Positions 31,601 to 42,068 of a stretch of 64,000 nt of DNA are shown here, piece by piece. The stretch covers positions 496,001 to 560,000 of the forward strand of contig JAGKQI010000086.1 in the NCBI GenBank assembly GCA_018806915.1. Direction: 5' to 3'. This stretch comes from Phytophthora colocasiae. Lineage: Eukaryota; Oomycota; Peronosporomycetes; Peronosporales; Peronosporaceae. The notes beneath the pieces were generated by a model. That model had not been told where the DNA came from. It searched no databases and worked only from the letters and a program-made list of their open reading frames with translations. Position numbers and translations under genes: made by a program. The first letter of the stretch is position 1, and every line of letters begins with the position of its first letter.

Positions 31601-34226
31601 GCCGCACTAATGCAGGAACACGACCAGATCTACCACCCGGTCGCGTTCGCCAGCCGAACCTTGAAGACCAACGAGCTGAATTATAATGTTGCCGAAAAGG
31701 AGGTGTTAGCTCTACTTCGGATCTTGGACCTACACTACACCTTGTTGGTGGGACGTCGGATCAAGGTCCTAACCCGACACTCGACGCTTGCCTGGCTGTT
31801 CAAGTCTGCCGGCCTCCAAGGACGTCTGGGACAATGGTCTGCTCTTCTGTCCCCGTGGACACTCGAGATCACGAAGTGTACGAAGGGGGAGGATGAAATA
31901 CTGGGGGCGATCGCAGCTAACATAACGCCCCGATCGGAGATCGACGAAGCTCTGATCGCGATCGCGCCGCGAAAGGAGCCAAAACGTCGGATCCAGATGC
32001 CGATCCCCACTGTAGACCCAGATGAGGAGTTGTGGGTTATAAGTTTCGACGGATCGGCACGCGTGAAACGAGGAGGAGGCGCTTTCAGCGCGATCGTGTG
32101 GAGTTTACCAGAGTGGAAGGTGATCAAGGCTAGATCGGATTATGCTGAAAGTCTCACTGTCAATGAAGCGGAATACCGTGGACTCTTGCTAGGTCTTGGC
32201 ATGATCGCACAGTTAGAACGCCGCCGTTTGGTCATTTGCGGCGATTCGAATCTGGTGATCCGACAAGTCCGGGGCGAGATCGACTGCAAGGCGCCAGGAT
32301 TGACGCTACTGAAACAGAAGGTGCTAGATCACTTGCGGAATTGGGGAGATCACGAGCTGGTCCATGTGAAGAGAGACTGGAATGGGAGCGCAGATAGCTT
32401 GGCGAGTGCCGCGCTGCAGCGAGGAAGCGGGATCGAAGTCCACGATGAAGCAGATCGACGCGATCTGATCACCCTGAATCGGCTTAATGAGGTGTTGATC
32501 CCTCGAGTCGAAGATCGATCTGTGCAAGTGTCGGCAGTAGCCACGCGTGCAGCCCGAGCGCGACCTGGCGCCGCTGTCTTGCGAGAGGAACTGATCCGGG
32601 AGATGCGGGTTGATCGAATCAGGCGAGCCCAAGACGAGGAGGTCTGGATCGCAGGACTAAAGAAGTACCTGGCTGGGCAGATCGCGGATCTTACTCGAGC
32701 CGAATCCGGATCCTACGCCAAGATCGCCTCCGAGTACGAGGTAGATGAACAAGATCTGTTGTTTTACTGCCCACCAGGGCCGAGATCAAGAGGTGATCGC
32801 GATCGCCTGATGAGACTTGTAGTTCCAGAAACGCTACAGCAGGATGTCCTCCACCACTATCATACGACCCTGGAAGGAGGACATCAGGGGATCGGGCGCA
32901 CTTATCAGCGGATCCGAGATCATTTCCACTGGAGGGGATTATATCGGAGCGTGCAGCGATACGTGGGCGAGTGTGTAGACTGTGAGACCGGGAAGGGGAG
33001 ACCCACGATCCGGGGCGAGTCGCCGGGGAATCTGCAGGCGACATACCCATTCCAGATCATAGCGATGGATCACATACCCTCTCTGCCCAGATCCAACAAG
33101 GGCAACACCGAACTACTGATCTGGGTCGATCTGTTCACGGGATATGTGATCGCAAAGGCCAGTTCCTCCCGATCGGCCCAGACCGTCGCGGAATCGTATG
33201 AAGAATGCGTGTTCCGCAGATTTGGTGCTAGCGAGATGATCAGGCACGATCGAGAACCGGGTTTCATGTCCGATTTCTTCAGATCGTTCAATAAGATCCT
33301 GGGGCAGCGACAACGGGCGACGATGGCCTACCGGCCGCAAGCCAACGGGACTGCGGAACGGATGGTGCAAACGGCGACTAGGGCGATCAAGATGTATGTT
33401 CAAGATCTCGATCAGAAGGACTGGGATGAATACGCGGAGAGACTGACGTTCGCCATTAACACGGCTCACGATCGGGTTCGGGGAGATACCCTCATTACTT
33501 CTGGTACATGGATGGGATCCGAGATCGACGTTGGAGGCAACGATCCCGATCGGATCGACCAGACGCCACGATCGCGATCCAAGACGGTGGAGGTATCGGG
33601 TTCAGAGATACTACCAGCAGTCGCGAGAGCAGGTCAACGCTAGACTACGAGAGGCGATTGCAGATCGAGCCGATCGGCACAATGAGGATGTCGATCCACA
33701 TCAGATCGAAGCTGGATCACGAGTTTGGTTATACCTAGATCGTGTGAAGGAAGGGTATGCACGTAAACTCGCTCACCTTTGGCACGGCCCGTTCCGTGTT
33801 GCAGAGAAGCTCAACGAATTCACGATCAAGCTGGAAATCGCGGGATCTGATTACCATATCTTCCCAGTGGTCCATGTTTCTAAGCTAAAGCTGGTGCGGA
33901 ATTTTCCGGATCGACCGCGGGTCAAGTTGACTGTGGATGAAGCAGATCGGCTAGATTTCGATGAGATCCTCCTTCCGGAGGACAGTTGGGTCCCGGATCT
34001 GGATGCCGACGAGTACGAGGTCGAACGGATCTCGGACATGCGAAGTGGGAAACGGACTCGCTACGGCCGGATCTATCGTGAATTCCTGGTGCACTGGGTC
34101 GGTTATGATGAACCAACTTGGGTCGACGAAGCTGATCTTAACTGTGGAGCCATACTGAGCGCGTTCCTACGTGATCATGCTAACCGAAATCGGTTTGGCG
34201 TGATGCAGTCGCACGAAGAGGTGTAG
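28625..34226 (+). pseudogene. Element B protease-pol, stop codon and frameshift
   Basis: Same domain order as pol of A: D-T-G protease, acidic linker, RT, degenerate RNase H, second RNase H, integrase, chromodomain. The protease-RT linker is in frame here (unlike A). The frame stops at TAA 30959-30961, just after SYIDDILITAG, where A has TGG; it resumes at once in the same frame. A second break near 33486-33504, shortly after the integrase catalytic Glu, is a small insertion-deletion; the rest of integrase and the chromodomain follow in another frame (33531-34226). Confidence 0.92.
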
Positions 34227-34602
34227 ACGCAGAGAAGGCGACGTGACCGGGTCACAACGCCGAGATCGCGGATGCTGATCTGGATGTCTATCTGGATCGG
34301 ATGTGGAGATTTTATATTTGTTTCGTGGAGATTTTATATTTTTCTTGTATATGCATGTGAAACCGGAGTGATTGGATGGAAGGTGTGGAGATTTCGAAGA
34401 TGCTAAGTGGGATCGAAACTGTGGAGTAAGTATGGAGAAGAACGCTGGTTTTTGAAGCTGGAAAGATTACGTGGAATTGAAAAGAGGCTAGGCTGGAGTC
34501 AGGATCGCGTGACGAAGTACCGGATTGTGATAGAGAATATGTAAGCGTGCTGACCGACTCCAGGCTCAGCTGATCACCTCCGGACTGGTCGAGATCGTGG
34601 GA
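34227..34602. other. Element B region between pol and antisense gene
   Basis: No gene. It contains a 17-bp direct repeat GTGGAGATTTTATATTT (34303-34319 and 34325-34341). As the meeting point of two convergent genes it is where both transcripts would end; no clear polyadenylation signal is seen. Confidence 0.6.
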
Positions 34603-37191
34603 TCAGGGAGTCCCAGGAGGTGTAGGTGGAGCAGGCGGGTTAAACTTGTTTTCGAGCCGTGGGATCTGCCGGGACGGGTGATCTGCCGGCCGATCGCGGT
34701 AATGGTTGCGCCAAGGGTCCTCCTGATCGCATTCTGCCAACGCAGAGATCAGATCGGTGGGCTCCGGTCGGTTCAGAGTCGGCTGGGCCAGGTTAGCCAT
34801 TCGGGAGGCCGATCCGGGGTACCAGTATACCCGATCACGGATAGTAGGGAAGTGCAGGAAGTAGGGATCGAGCAGAAGATCGATGTCTGCCCACATCGCC
34901 CTCATCATGGGCAGGAACCGTCCCAACAGCAGCCGCCAACGTTCTCCGGTACGGCTACGCCGTTGCCGACGCTCGAGGTAATACCGACGGAGATCAGGAT
35001 CAGCTTCATACATCGCCTTCGTGATCTCGAGATAATGGGTCGATTCCCAGTAGGCCTGCAGGTGATCTGACTCGAAGGCGGCGTAGGCATCCGCGATCTG
35101 CCCCAGCATGGTTCCAGCACGACGATGTAGACCGAGATCGAAGGTGAGGGGGGCCGGTCGGTTGCGGAGCACCTCCCAAGGTCGGGTGGCAAGTAGGGCC
35201 TGCACGTTGGGCCCAGTGATCAGGCTAGCCAACCAACCGACCCCGGCTCGGGAAGGGCGATTAGCCGGTGATCTCGCGGGGTAGAGGAATCCGGGAGGTA
35301 GCAGCAGCCTCTTGGACAATGTGGAGAGGATCATACCGACGATCGCCAAAGTTCCGACGAACATCGGATCCCACGGGAAGACATCACCAGCCGCAAACTG
35401 CCGGACGTTCGCATACCCGGGGATAGACGAGCTGATCGCGAACAGGGGAGGTTGCAGCTGGGGGCGTGGCGAGCCGCCGGGAGAGCCGCCACCCGGAGAT
35501 CCCCCACCGGGAGGGCTCCCGCCAGCTGGACTACCCCTCGGGGACCCCTGAGGAGAAGTGATCGGAGTCTGTGGAGAACTGCCGCCCGGAGGTGTCGGCT
35601 GCGCCGGAGGCGTCGGTGGAGCAGGCCCCCCTTGATCACCAGATGCTGGAGGAGGATTTCCATGCCGGCGGTGCCACGACAGCGATCGGAGTATCGTAGC
35701 CCGAAGAGCGTCGTCGGATCCAGTGCCAGAATCCTCCGCGTCATCGTCATGCTCTGGATCGGGTTTACGTTTGGACCGATCCGAGCCACCCTTCTTCGGG
35801 GAAGGTGCTTCCACGGTCACTTGCGAGGTGGCCTGGGTACGATCTGCTTCCTCCGCATCCGGCCCAGTCGAGATCGCGGGTTCAGGACCCAGATCGAAGG
35901 GGTCTGGGCCTTCCTCGTGCTTTTCTTCGAGCTCGGTCGCCTGGGCCTGGCCACCGGGTTGGTCTCCAGCGGGAACATCAGGTGGGGCCGCGCCGTGATC
36001 GGCCGGGGGAGGCTCCGTCCGCGAGGTCTTGTGCGGGGGCGATGTAGCAGGAGATGGGGGCGGACTGAGAGCACGTTTGACCCCCCGTTCATCTTGAGCA
36101 GCGCGGAGCCGAGACACCATTTCGGTCAGGACGTTGGTGGTCGCCGTTACGTCACCTTCTGCCTGATCGTAGTTCTCTTGCAACGCCTGAAGACTCGCTT
36201 CTAACTCCTGCACTTCGGCATGGGTACCGATCAGATCATCCTCTACGACAAACAAAATATGAGTGATCAAGGTCAAGTGGAAGGGGATCTAGACTATATA
36301 CGCACCTAGACGAGTGGATCGTTGTCGCTCGGCGCTGAGATCCGCCTGTGCTCTGTCGCGATCTGCGAACGCTTGGTCTCGTTCCACGAGTAGGCGATCC
36401 CGCTCCGAAGTGACTCGGTTCAGTTCGGAGTTAGCGTGGGCGAGTTGATCGGTGGCTAGGTCACGTTCACCAGCGATACTGGTCAGGGAAGCGATCGCTC
36501 GGGCGGAGTCCGCCAAGGCTCGATCTCGCTCGGCCAGGGCCAATCGGGTGGGAGCCCCTGTCGAAGGCGTGGGGCTGGAATCCAGTTGGAGATGTGCAAG
36601 ATCAGCCGAGATCCGGTTGTAGCTGGCCTTGGCAGTGATGGAGTCTTGCTTCGCCTCAGCCAGATCGCAAGCATGGATCCGGGCTTCCGCCTGGAGATCC
36701 TGGATCTCGTTGGTGGCTTGTTCCACCTCTTCGGTCAGACGATCCCTGTCCTCTGTAGCTCGATCTAGGTCTGCCTGGGCAGAGTTGAGACGCCGCGCGA
36801 ACTCGTCGCGTTCCGATCGGAGCTGGTGAACCTGCATACGCAATCCATCGAGATCAGAGGCTTCCTCCGCGAGATCAGCGATCTCGCGCTCCAGACGCGC
36901 AATCTCGCCCTGCTGGTCTGCCTGGAACCGCTCCATGGCGTCGACATGCGCCCGAAGTTCCATGGCTTCACGACTTAGTTGATCACGTTCGCGCACCAGG
37001 CGATCCCGCCCTGGACTGCCCGGCATCGGCCCAGCCTCACCGGATGAGAGCGGGCGTGCGTGGTCTGGAGCCGGACCCGACGAACGTCGCGAGATGTCGG
37101 AATGGGGAGATGGCGGACCGTCGGGGGATCTTGGGGAATCGGGAGGTGTAGGCAAGTAATCGCTCCCGGGATCACTTCCTTGCTGGCTCAT
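34603..37191 (-). CDS. Antisense two-exon gene of element B, 841 aa, unknown function
   Basis: Runs against gag-pol, starting about 127 bp inside the 3' LTR. ATG at 37191 (MSQQGSDPGSDYLPTPPDSP). Exon 1 is 37191-36306 and exon 2 is 36242-34603; the 63-bp intron (36243-36305) starts GTGCGT, ends TCGTAG and contains in-frame stops, and splicing restores the frame (..RSTRL then EDDLIG..). The protein has a Ser/Pro-rich N-terminus, a long heptad-like coiled coil (about 60-345, e.g. QGEIARLEREIADLAEEASD), a Pro/Gly/Ser- and acid-rich middle (about 350-575), and a compact C-terminal region (about 575-841) rich in Trp, Tyr and Arg (RLLLGRFLPMMRAMWADIDL). I recognise no known domain. The frame is open in B although gag-pol is dead. 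Antisense ORFs in the same place are known in some plant Ty3 elements. The ORF can be extended upstream into the LTR (37602), but 37191 is the first ATG outside it. Confidence 0.75.
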
Positions 37192-37304
37192 GGAGACTGG
37201 AAGGGATCCGTTGATGGTGGTCGAAGTGTTGTCGGGGTGACTTGTGCCTTGGGCTGAAGATTGGAGAATGAGACCTGAAGTGGACCGAGACGGACCAACT
37301 TGCA

Positions 37305-37317
37305 GGCTGGGGGCGGA
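37305..37317 (+). other. Polypurine tract of element B
   Basis: GGCTGGGGGCGGA lies directly before the 3' LTR, the expected primer for plus-strand DNA synthesis. Identical in element A (24654-24666, minus strand). Confidence 0.8.
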
Positions 37318-38682
37318 TGTGGTGAAGCGCGAATAAGAAATCCGAGAAAAGGCAACGTCAGGCCCAGAGAGAGTCGGATCAAGCGACAGGGGCCTCTGGC
37401 GAAGCAAGATGTCAGTTGATGACCCCAGATTGCGCGAACGATGGCTGACGAATGGATCCAGATCGATGTTCGTCTGGATCTCGCCAGCGATGAATGGATG
37501 GCGTCTTGATCGAGTGAGACTAAGTGATTGGAGAACCCGCCGTGCGGTCCCGCGTGGCGGCTCAGGGTCGGAGGAGAAAAGGGCGCCTGCCTGAGATCGC
37601 ATGAGGAAGAGATCAAGGCAGCAGAGGGTCGGGATCGGTGTGATTTATGGTGGGCCGGTGACAACATAACCGTGAGATGCTGCCGAGGAGACCTGATGGT
37701 AACGTTAGTCGCATGGGGAGTGGTGATCAAGTCTGGGAAGCTCAAGACCTGGAATGTCGACGACGCAGGCACGCGAGATCAAGTATGAAGGCTGCTGATC
37801 GGGATCATGGTTCAAGACGGTGGACCAAGATTGATGACCGAGATGGTTGATCGAGATCGGCTGATCGCTAGATCGGCTGATCGCCAGATCGGCTGATCGC
37901 CAGATCGGCTGATCGCCAGATCGGCAGATCGAGATCGCGATCAGGGGTTAGGTGAGATCAAGATCGAAGATCGGAAGGGCAGCTGTGTAGCCGGATGTCA
38001 GGTAATCGTAAGATAGCAGATGAGGATGGGGCTAGTAGACATAGGAATAACCATAAACAGAATCGAATTCGCTCTGGACATCACAAGTGCCTTTGTTCAA
38101 GACCGGAACTGGGAATTACATTGGCCCCCCGGCATCAAGAAGGTAAGGAGAAGAGATCTAGCATAGAGGTTAATTCTGGATAATACATTGGCCAGTTTTA
38201 CCCTATCTAGTGATCTATCCTTTACGTGCGAACTACAGATCGGAAGGAATTGGCTGCTTGGCCTGACGATCTCGTCGACTCTCAACCCATCAAGACACCC
38301 GCTATAGGAAGCGGCAAGCATCGTAAAGGAAGGGACCAGATCCCCAACATTGGACCTTTGGAAGACCTAGATCGAAGATCAGGCGACCGGATCAAGGCTC
38401 GAGTATTCGCCTGTGACCCGGATCAACCCCTCCGAGGTAGAGTGAAGTATTCCCACGCTATCTCACTACCCCTACGTCACCCAAGACATTCTTCTCGTCC
38501 CAAGACATCTTCAGAAGTTATCTGGAAGAGCGTAACCCGCCTACCGACGGGTACACAAGGTGAACACTACACGCAACAAGATCACGGATCATCGGGGGAC
38601 CCCCTCCGTTAGTCGGTGTCTGGGCGCAAGTGGCGATCGCGATCGGCCTCAACCAGATTTTGGCCAGATCAGCTCCACCACA
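37318..38682 (+). repeat. 3' LTR of element B (1365 bp, expanded 16-bp repeat)
   Basis: Same ends as the 5' LTR. It is 47 bp longer because the 16-bp unit CTGATCGCCAGATCGG is present in about four copies (37860-37925) instead of one, and one G is missing elsewhere. The antisense gene starts about 127 bp upstream of it. Confidence 0.95.
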
Positions 38683-38788
38683 TCCGTCTCGGTCCACTTC
38701 AGGTCTCATTCTCCAATCTCCTGTCCAAGGCACAAGTAACCCAACTGCACCTCGACCACCATCACCCGACTTTCTCCGGCCTCCATGA

Positions 38789-41695
38789 GTCAAAAGGAAG
38801 TGATCCCGGGAGCGATTATCTGCCCACTCCTCCTGACTCCCCAAGATCTCCTGACGGTCCGCCATCTCCCCACTCCGACATCTCGCGACGTTCGTCGGGT
38901 CCGGCTCCAGACCACGCACGCCCGCTCTCATCCGATGAGGCTGGGCCGATGCCGGGCAGCCCAGGGTGGGATCACCTGGTGCGCGAACGTGATCAACTAA
39001 GTCGTGAAGCCATGGAACTTCGGGCGCATGTCGACGCCATGGAGCACTTCCGGGCAGACCAGCAGGGCGAGATTGCGCGTCTGGAGCGCGAGATCGCTGA
39101 CCTCGCGGAGGAAGCCTCTGATCTCGATGGATTGCGTATGCAGGTTCACCAGCTCCGATCGGAACGCGACGAGTTCGCGCGGCGTCTCAACTCTGCCCAG
39201 GCAGACCTAGATCGAGCTACAGAGGACAGGGATCGTCTGACTGAAGAGGTGGAACAAGCCACCAACGAGATCCAGGATCTCCAGGCGGAAGCCCGGATCC
39301 ATGCTTGCGATCTGGCTGAGGCGAAGCAAGACTCCATCACTGCCAAGGCCAGCTACAACCGGATCTCGGCTGATCTTGCACATCTCCAACTGGATTCCAG
39401 CCCCACGCCTTCGACAGGGGCTCCCACCCGATTGGCCCTGGCCGAGCGAGATCGAGCCTTGGCGGACTCCGCCCGAGCGATCGCTTCCCTGACCAGTATC
39501 GCTGGTGAACGTGACCTAGCCACCGATCAACTCGCCCACGCTAACTCCGAACTGAACCGAGTCACTTCGGAGCGGGATCGCCTACTCGTGGAACGAGACC
39601 AAGCGTTCGCAGATCGCGACAGAGCACAGGCGGATCTCAGCGCCGAGCGACAACGATCCACTCGTCTAGGTGCGTATATAGTCTAGATCCCCTTCCACTT
39701 GACCTTGATCACTCATATTTTGTTTGTTCCTTCGACAGGGGCTCCCACCCGATTGGCCCTGGCCGAGCGAGATCGAGCCTTGGCGGACTCCGCCCGAGCG
39801 ATCGCTTCCCTGACCAGTATCGCTGGTGAACGTGACCTAGCCACCGATCAACTCGCCCACGCTAACTCCGAACTGAACCGAGTCACTTCGGAGCGGGATC
39901 GCCTACTCGTGGAACGAGACCAAGCGTTCGCAGATCGCGACAGAGCACAGGCGGATCTCAGCGCCGAGCGACAACGATCCACTCGTCTAGGTGCGTATAT
40001 AGTCTAGATCCCCTTCCACTTGACCTTGATCACTCATATTTTGTTTGTCGTAGAGGATGATCTGATCGGTACCCATGCCGAAGTGCAGGAGTTAGAAGCG
40101 AGTCTTCAGGCGTTGCAAGAGAACTACGATCAGGCAGAAGGTGACGTAACGGCGACCACCAACGTCCTGACCGAAATGGTGTCTCGGCTCCGCGCTGCTC
40201 AAGATGAACGGGGGGTCAAACGTGCTCTCAGTCCGCCCCCATCTCCTGCTACATCGCCCCCGCACAAGACCTCGCGGACGGAGCCTCCCCCGGCCGATCA
40301 CGGCGCGGCCCCACCTGATGTTCCCGCTGGAGACCAACCCGGTGGCCAGGCCCAGGCGACCGAGCTCGAAGAAAAGCACGAGGAAGGCCCAGACCCCTTC
40401 GATCTGGGTCCTGAACCCGCGATCTCGACTGGGCCGGATGCGGAGGAAGCAGATCGTACCCAGGCCACCTCGCAAGTGACCGTGGAAGCACCTTCCCCGA
40501 AGAAGGGTGGCTCGGATCGGTCCAAACGTAAACCCGATCCAGAGCATGACGATGACGCGGAGGATTCTGGCACTGGATCCGACGACGCTCTTCGGGCTAC
40601 GATACTCCGATCGCTGTCGTGGCACCGCCGGCATGGAAATCCTCCTCCAGCATCTGGTGATCAAGGGGGGCCTGCTCCACCGACGCCTCCGGCGCAGCCG
40701 ACACCTCCGGGCGGCAGTTCTCCACAGACTCCGATCACTTCTCCTCAGGGGTCCCCGAGGGGTAGTCCAGCTGGCGGGAGCCCTCCCGGTGGGGGATCTC
40801 CGGGTGGCGGCTCTCCCGGCGGCTCGCCACGCCCCCAGCTGCAACCTCCCCTGTTCGCGATCAGCTCGTCTATCCCCGGGTATGCGAACGTCCGGCAGTT
40901 TGCGGCTGGTGATGTCTTCCCGTGGATCCGATGTTCGTCGGAACTTTGGCGATCGTCGGTATGATCCTCTCCACATTGTCCAAGAGGCTGCTGCTACCTC
41001 CCGGATTCCTCTACCCCGCGAGATCACCGGCTAATCGCCCTTCCCGAGCCGGGGTCGGTTGGTTGGCTAGCCTGATCACTGGGCCCAACGTGCAGGCCCT
41101 ACTTGCCACCCGACCTTGGGAGGTGCTCCGCAACCGACCGGCCCCCCTCACCTTCGATCTCGGTCTACATCGTCGTGCTGGAACCATGCTGGGGCAGATC
41201 GCGGATGCCTACGCCGCCTTCGAGTCAGATCACCTGCAGGCCTACTGGGAATCGACCCATTATCTCGAGATCACGAAGGCGATGTATGAAGCTGATCCTG
41301 ATCTCCGTCGGTATTACCTCGAGCGTCGGCAACGGCGTAGCCGTACCGGAGAACGTTGGCGGCTGCTGTTGGGACGGTTCCTGCCCATGATGAGGGCGAT
41401 GTGGGCAGACATCGATCTTCTGCTCGATCCCTACTTCCTGCACTTCCCTACTATCCGTGATCGGGTATACTGGTACCCCGGATCGGCCTCCCGAATGGCT
41501 AACCTGGCCCAGCCGACTCTGAACCGACCGGAGCCCACCGATCTGATCTCTGCGTTGGCAGAATGCGATCAGGAGGACCCTTGGCGCAACCATTACCGCG
41601 ATCGGCCGGCAGATCACCCGTCCCGGCAGATCCCACGGCTCGAAAACAAGTTTAACCCGCCTGCTCCACCTACACCTCCTGGGACTCCCTGATCC
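38789..41695 (+). pseudogene. Element A antisense gene, broken copy
   Basis: Counterpart of the intact gene at 34603-37191 in element B. Differences: a one-base deletion a few codons after the ATG (near 38793), a 321-bp tandem duplication containing the exon 1 end and the intron (39408-40048), and a one-base deletion near 40924. The 63-bp intron borders are preserved (39991-40053). The apparent long ORF beginning at 38616 starts in LTR sequence and is not a separate gene. Confidence 0.85.
39408..40048 (+). repeat. 321-bp tandem duplication in element A
   Basis: Two essentially identical units (39408-39728 and 39729-40048) starting CCTTCGACAGGGGC and ending TTTTGTTTGT. Each contains the end of exon 1 and most of the intron of the antisense gene. 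Absent from copy B, so it arose within A. Confidence 0.93.
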
Positions 41696-42068
41696 CACGA
41701 TCTCGACCAGTCCGGAGGTGATCAGCTGAGCCTGGAGTCGGTCAGCACGCTTACATATTCTCTATCACAATCCGGTACTTCGTCACGCGATCCTGACTCC
41801 AGCCTAGCCTCTTTTCAATTCCACGTAATCTTTCCAGCTTCAAAAACCAGCGTTCTTCTCCATACTTACTCCACAGTTTCGATCCCACTTAGCATCTTCG
41901 AAATCTCCACACCTTCCATCCAATCACTCCGGTTTCACATGCATATACAAGAAAAATATAAAATCTCCACGAAACAAATATAAAATCTCCACATCCGATC
42001 CAGATAGACATCCAGATCAGCATCCGCGATCTCGGCGTTGTGACCCGGTCACGTCGCCTTCTCTGCGT
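41696..42068. other. Element A region between pol and antisense gene
   Basis: Non-coding; the inverted counterpart of 34227-34602 in element B. It holds the AT-rich direct repeat (about AAATATAAAATCTCCAC, twice) that separates the two convergent genes. Confidence 0.7.

Larger units (their letters stand above)
24681..38682 (+). mobile_element. Ty3/Gypsy element B, same family as A, opposite orientation, TSD TCCG
   Basis: Full-length 14,002-bp copy with LTRs 24681-25998 and 37318-38682, flanked by TCCG (24677-24680 and 38683-38686). The flanks joined without B reproduce exactly the sequence found just inside B's own 3' LTR, which proves insertion into a sibling copy. Gag-pol is broken by a 308-bp insertion in gag, a TAA in RT and a frameshift in integrase, but the antisense gene is intact. 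Confidence 0.96.

Noticed and set aside
38616..39686. 356-aa ORF in element A as an independent gene
   Set aside because: It begins inside the LTR of element B and joins the antisense gene of A only because a one-base deletion shifted the frame; the ATG-based copy is in B.
40092..41027. 311-aa and similar ORFs opposite the antisense gene (also 35452-36204)
   Set aside because: Arg/Pro-rich shadow frames of the Pro/Gly-rich coding strand; no start context, no domain, and not conserved as one frame between A and B.
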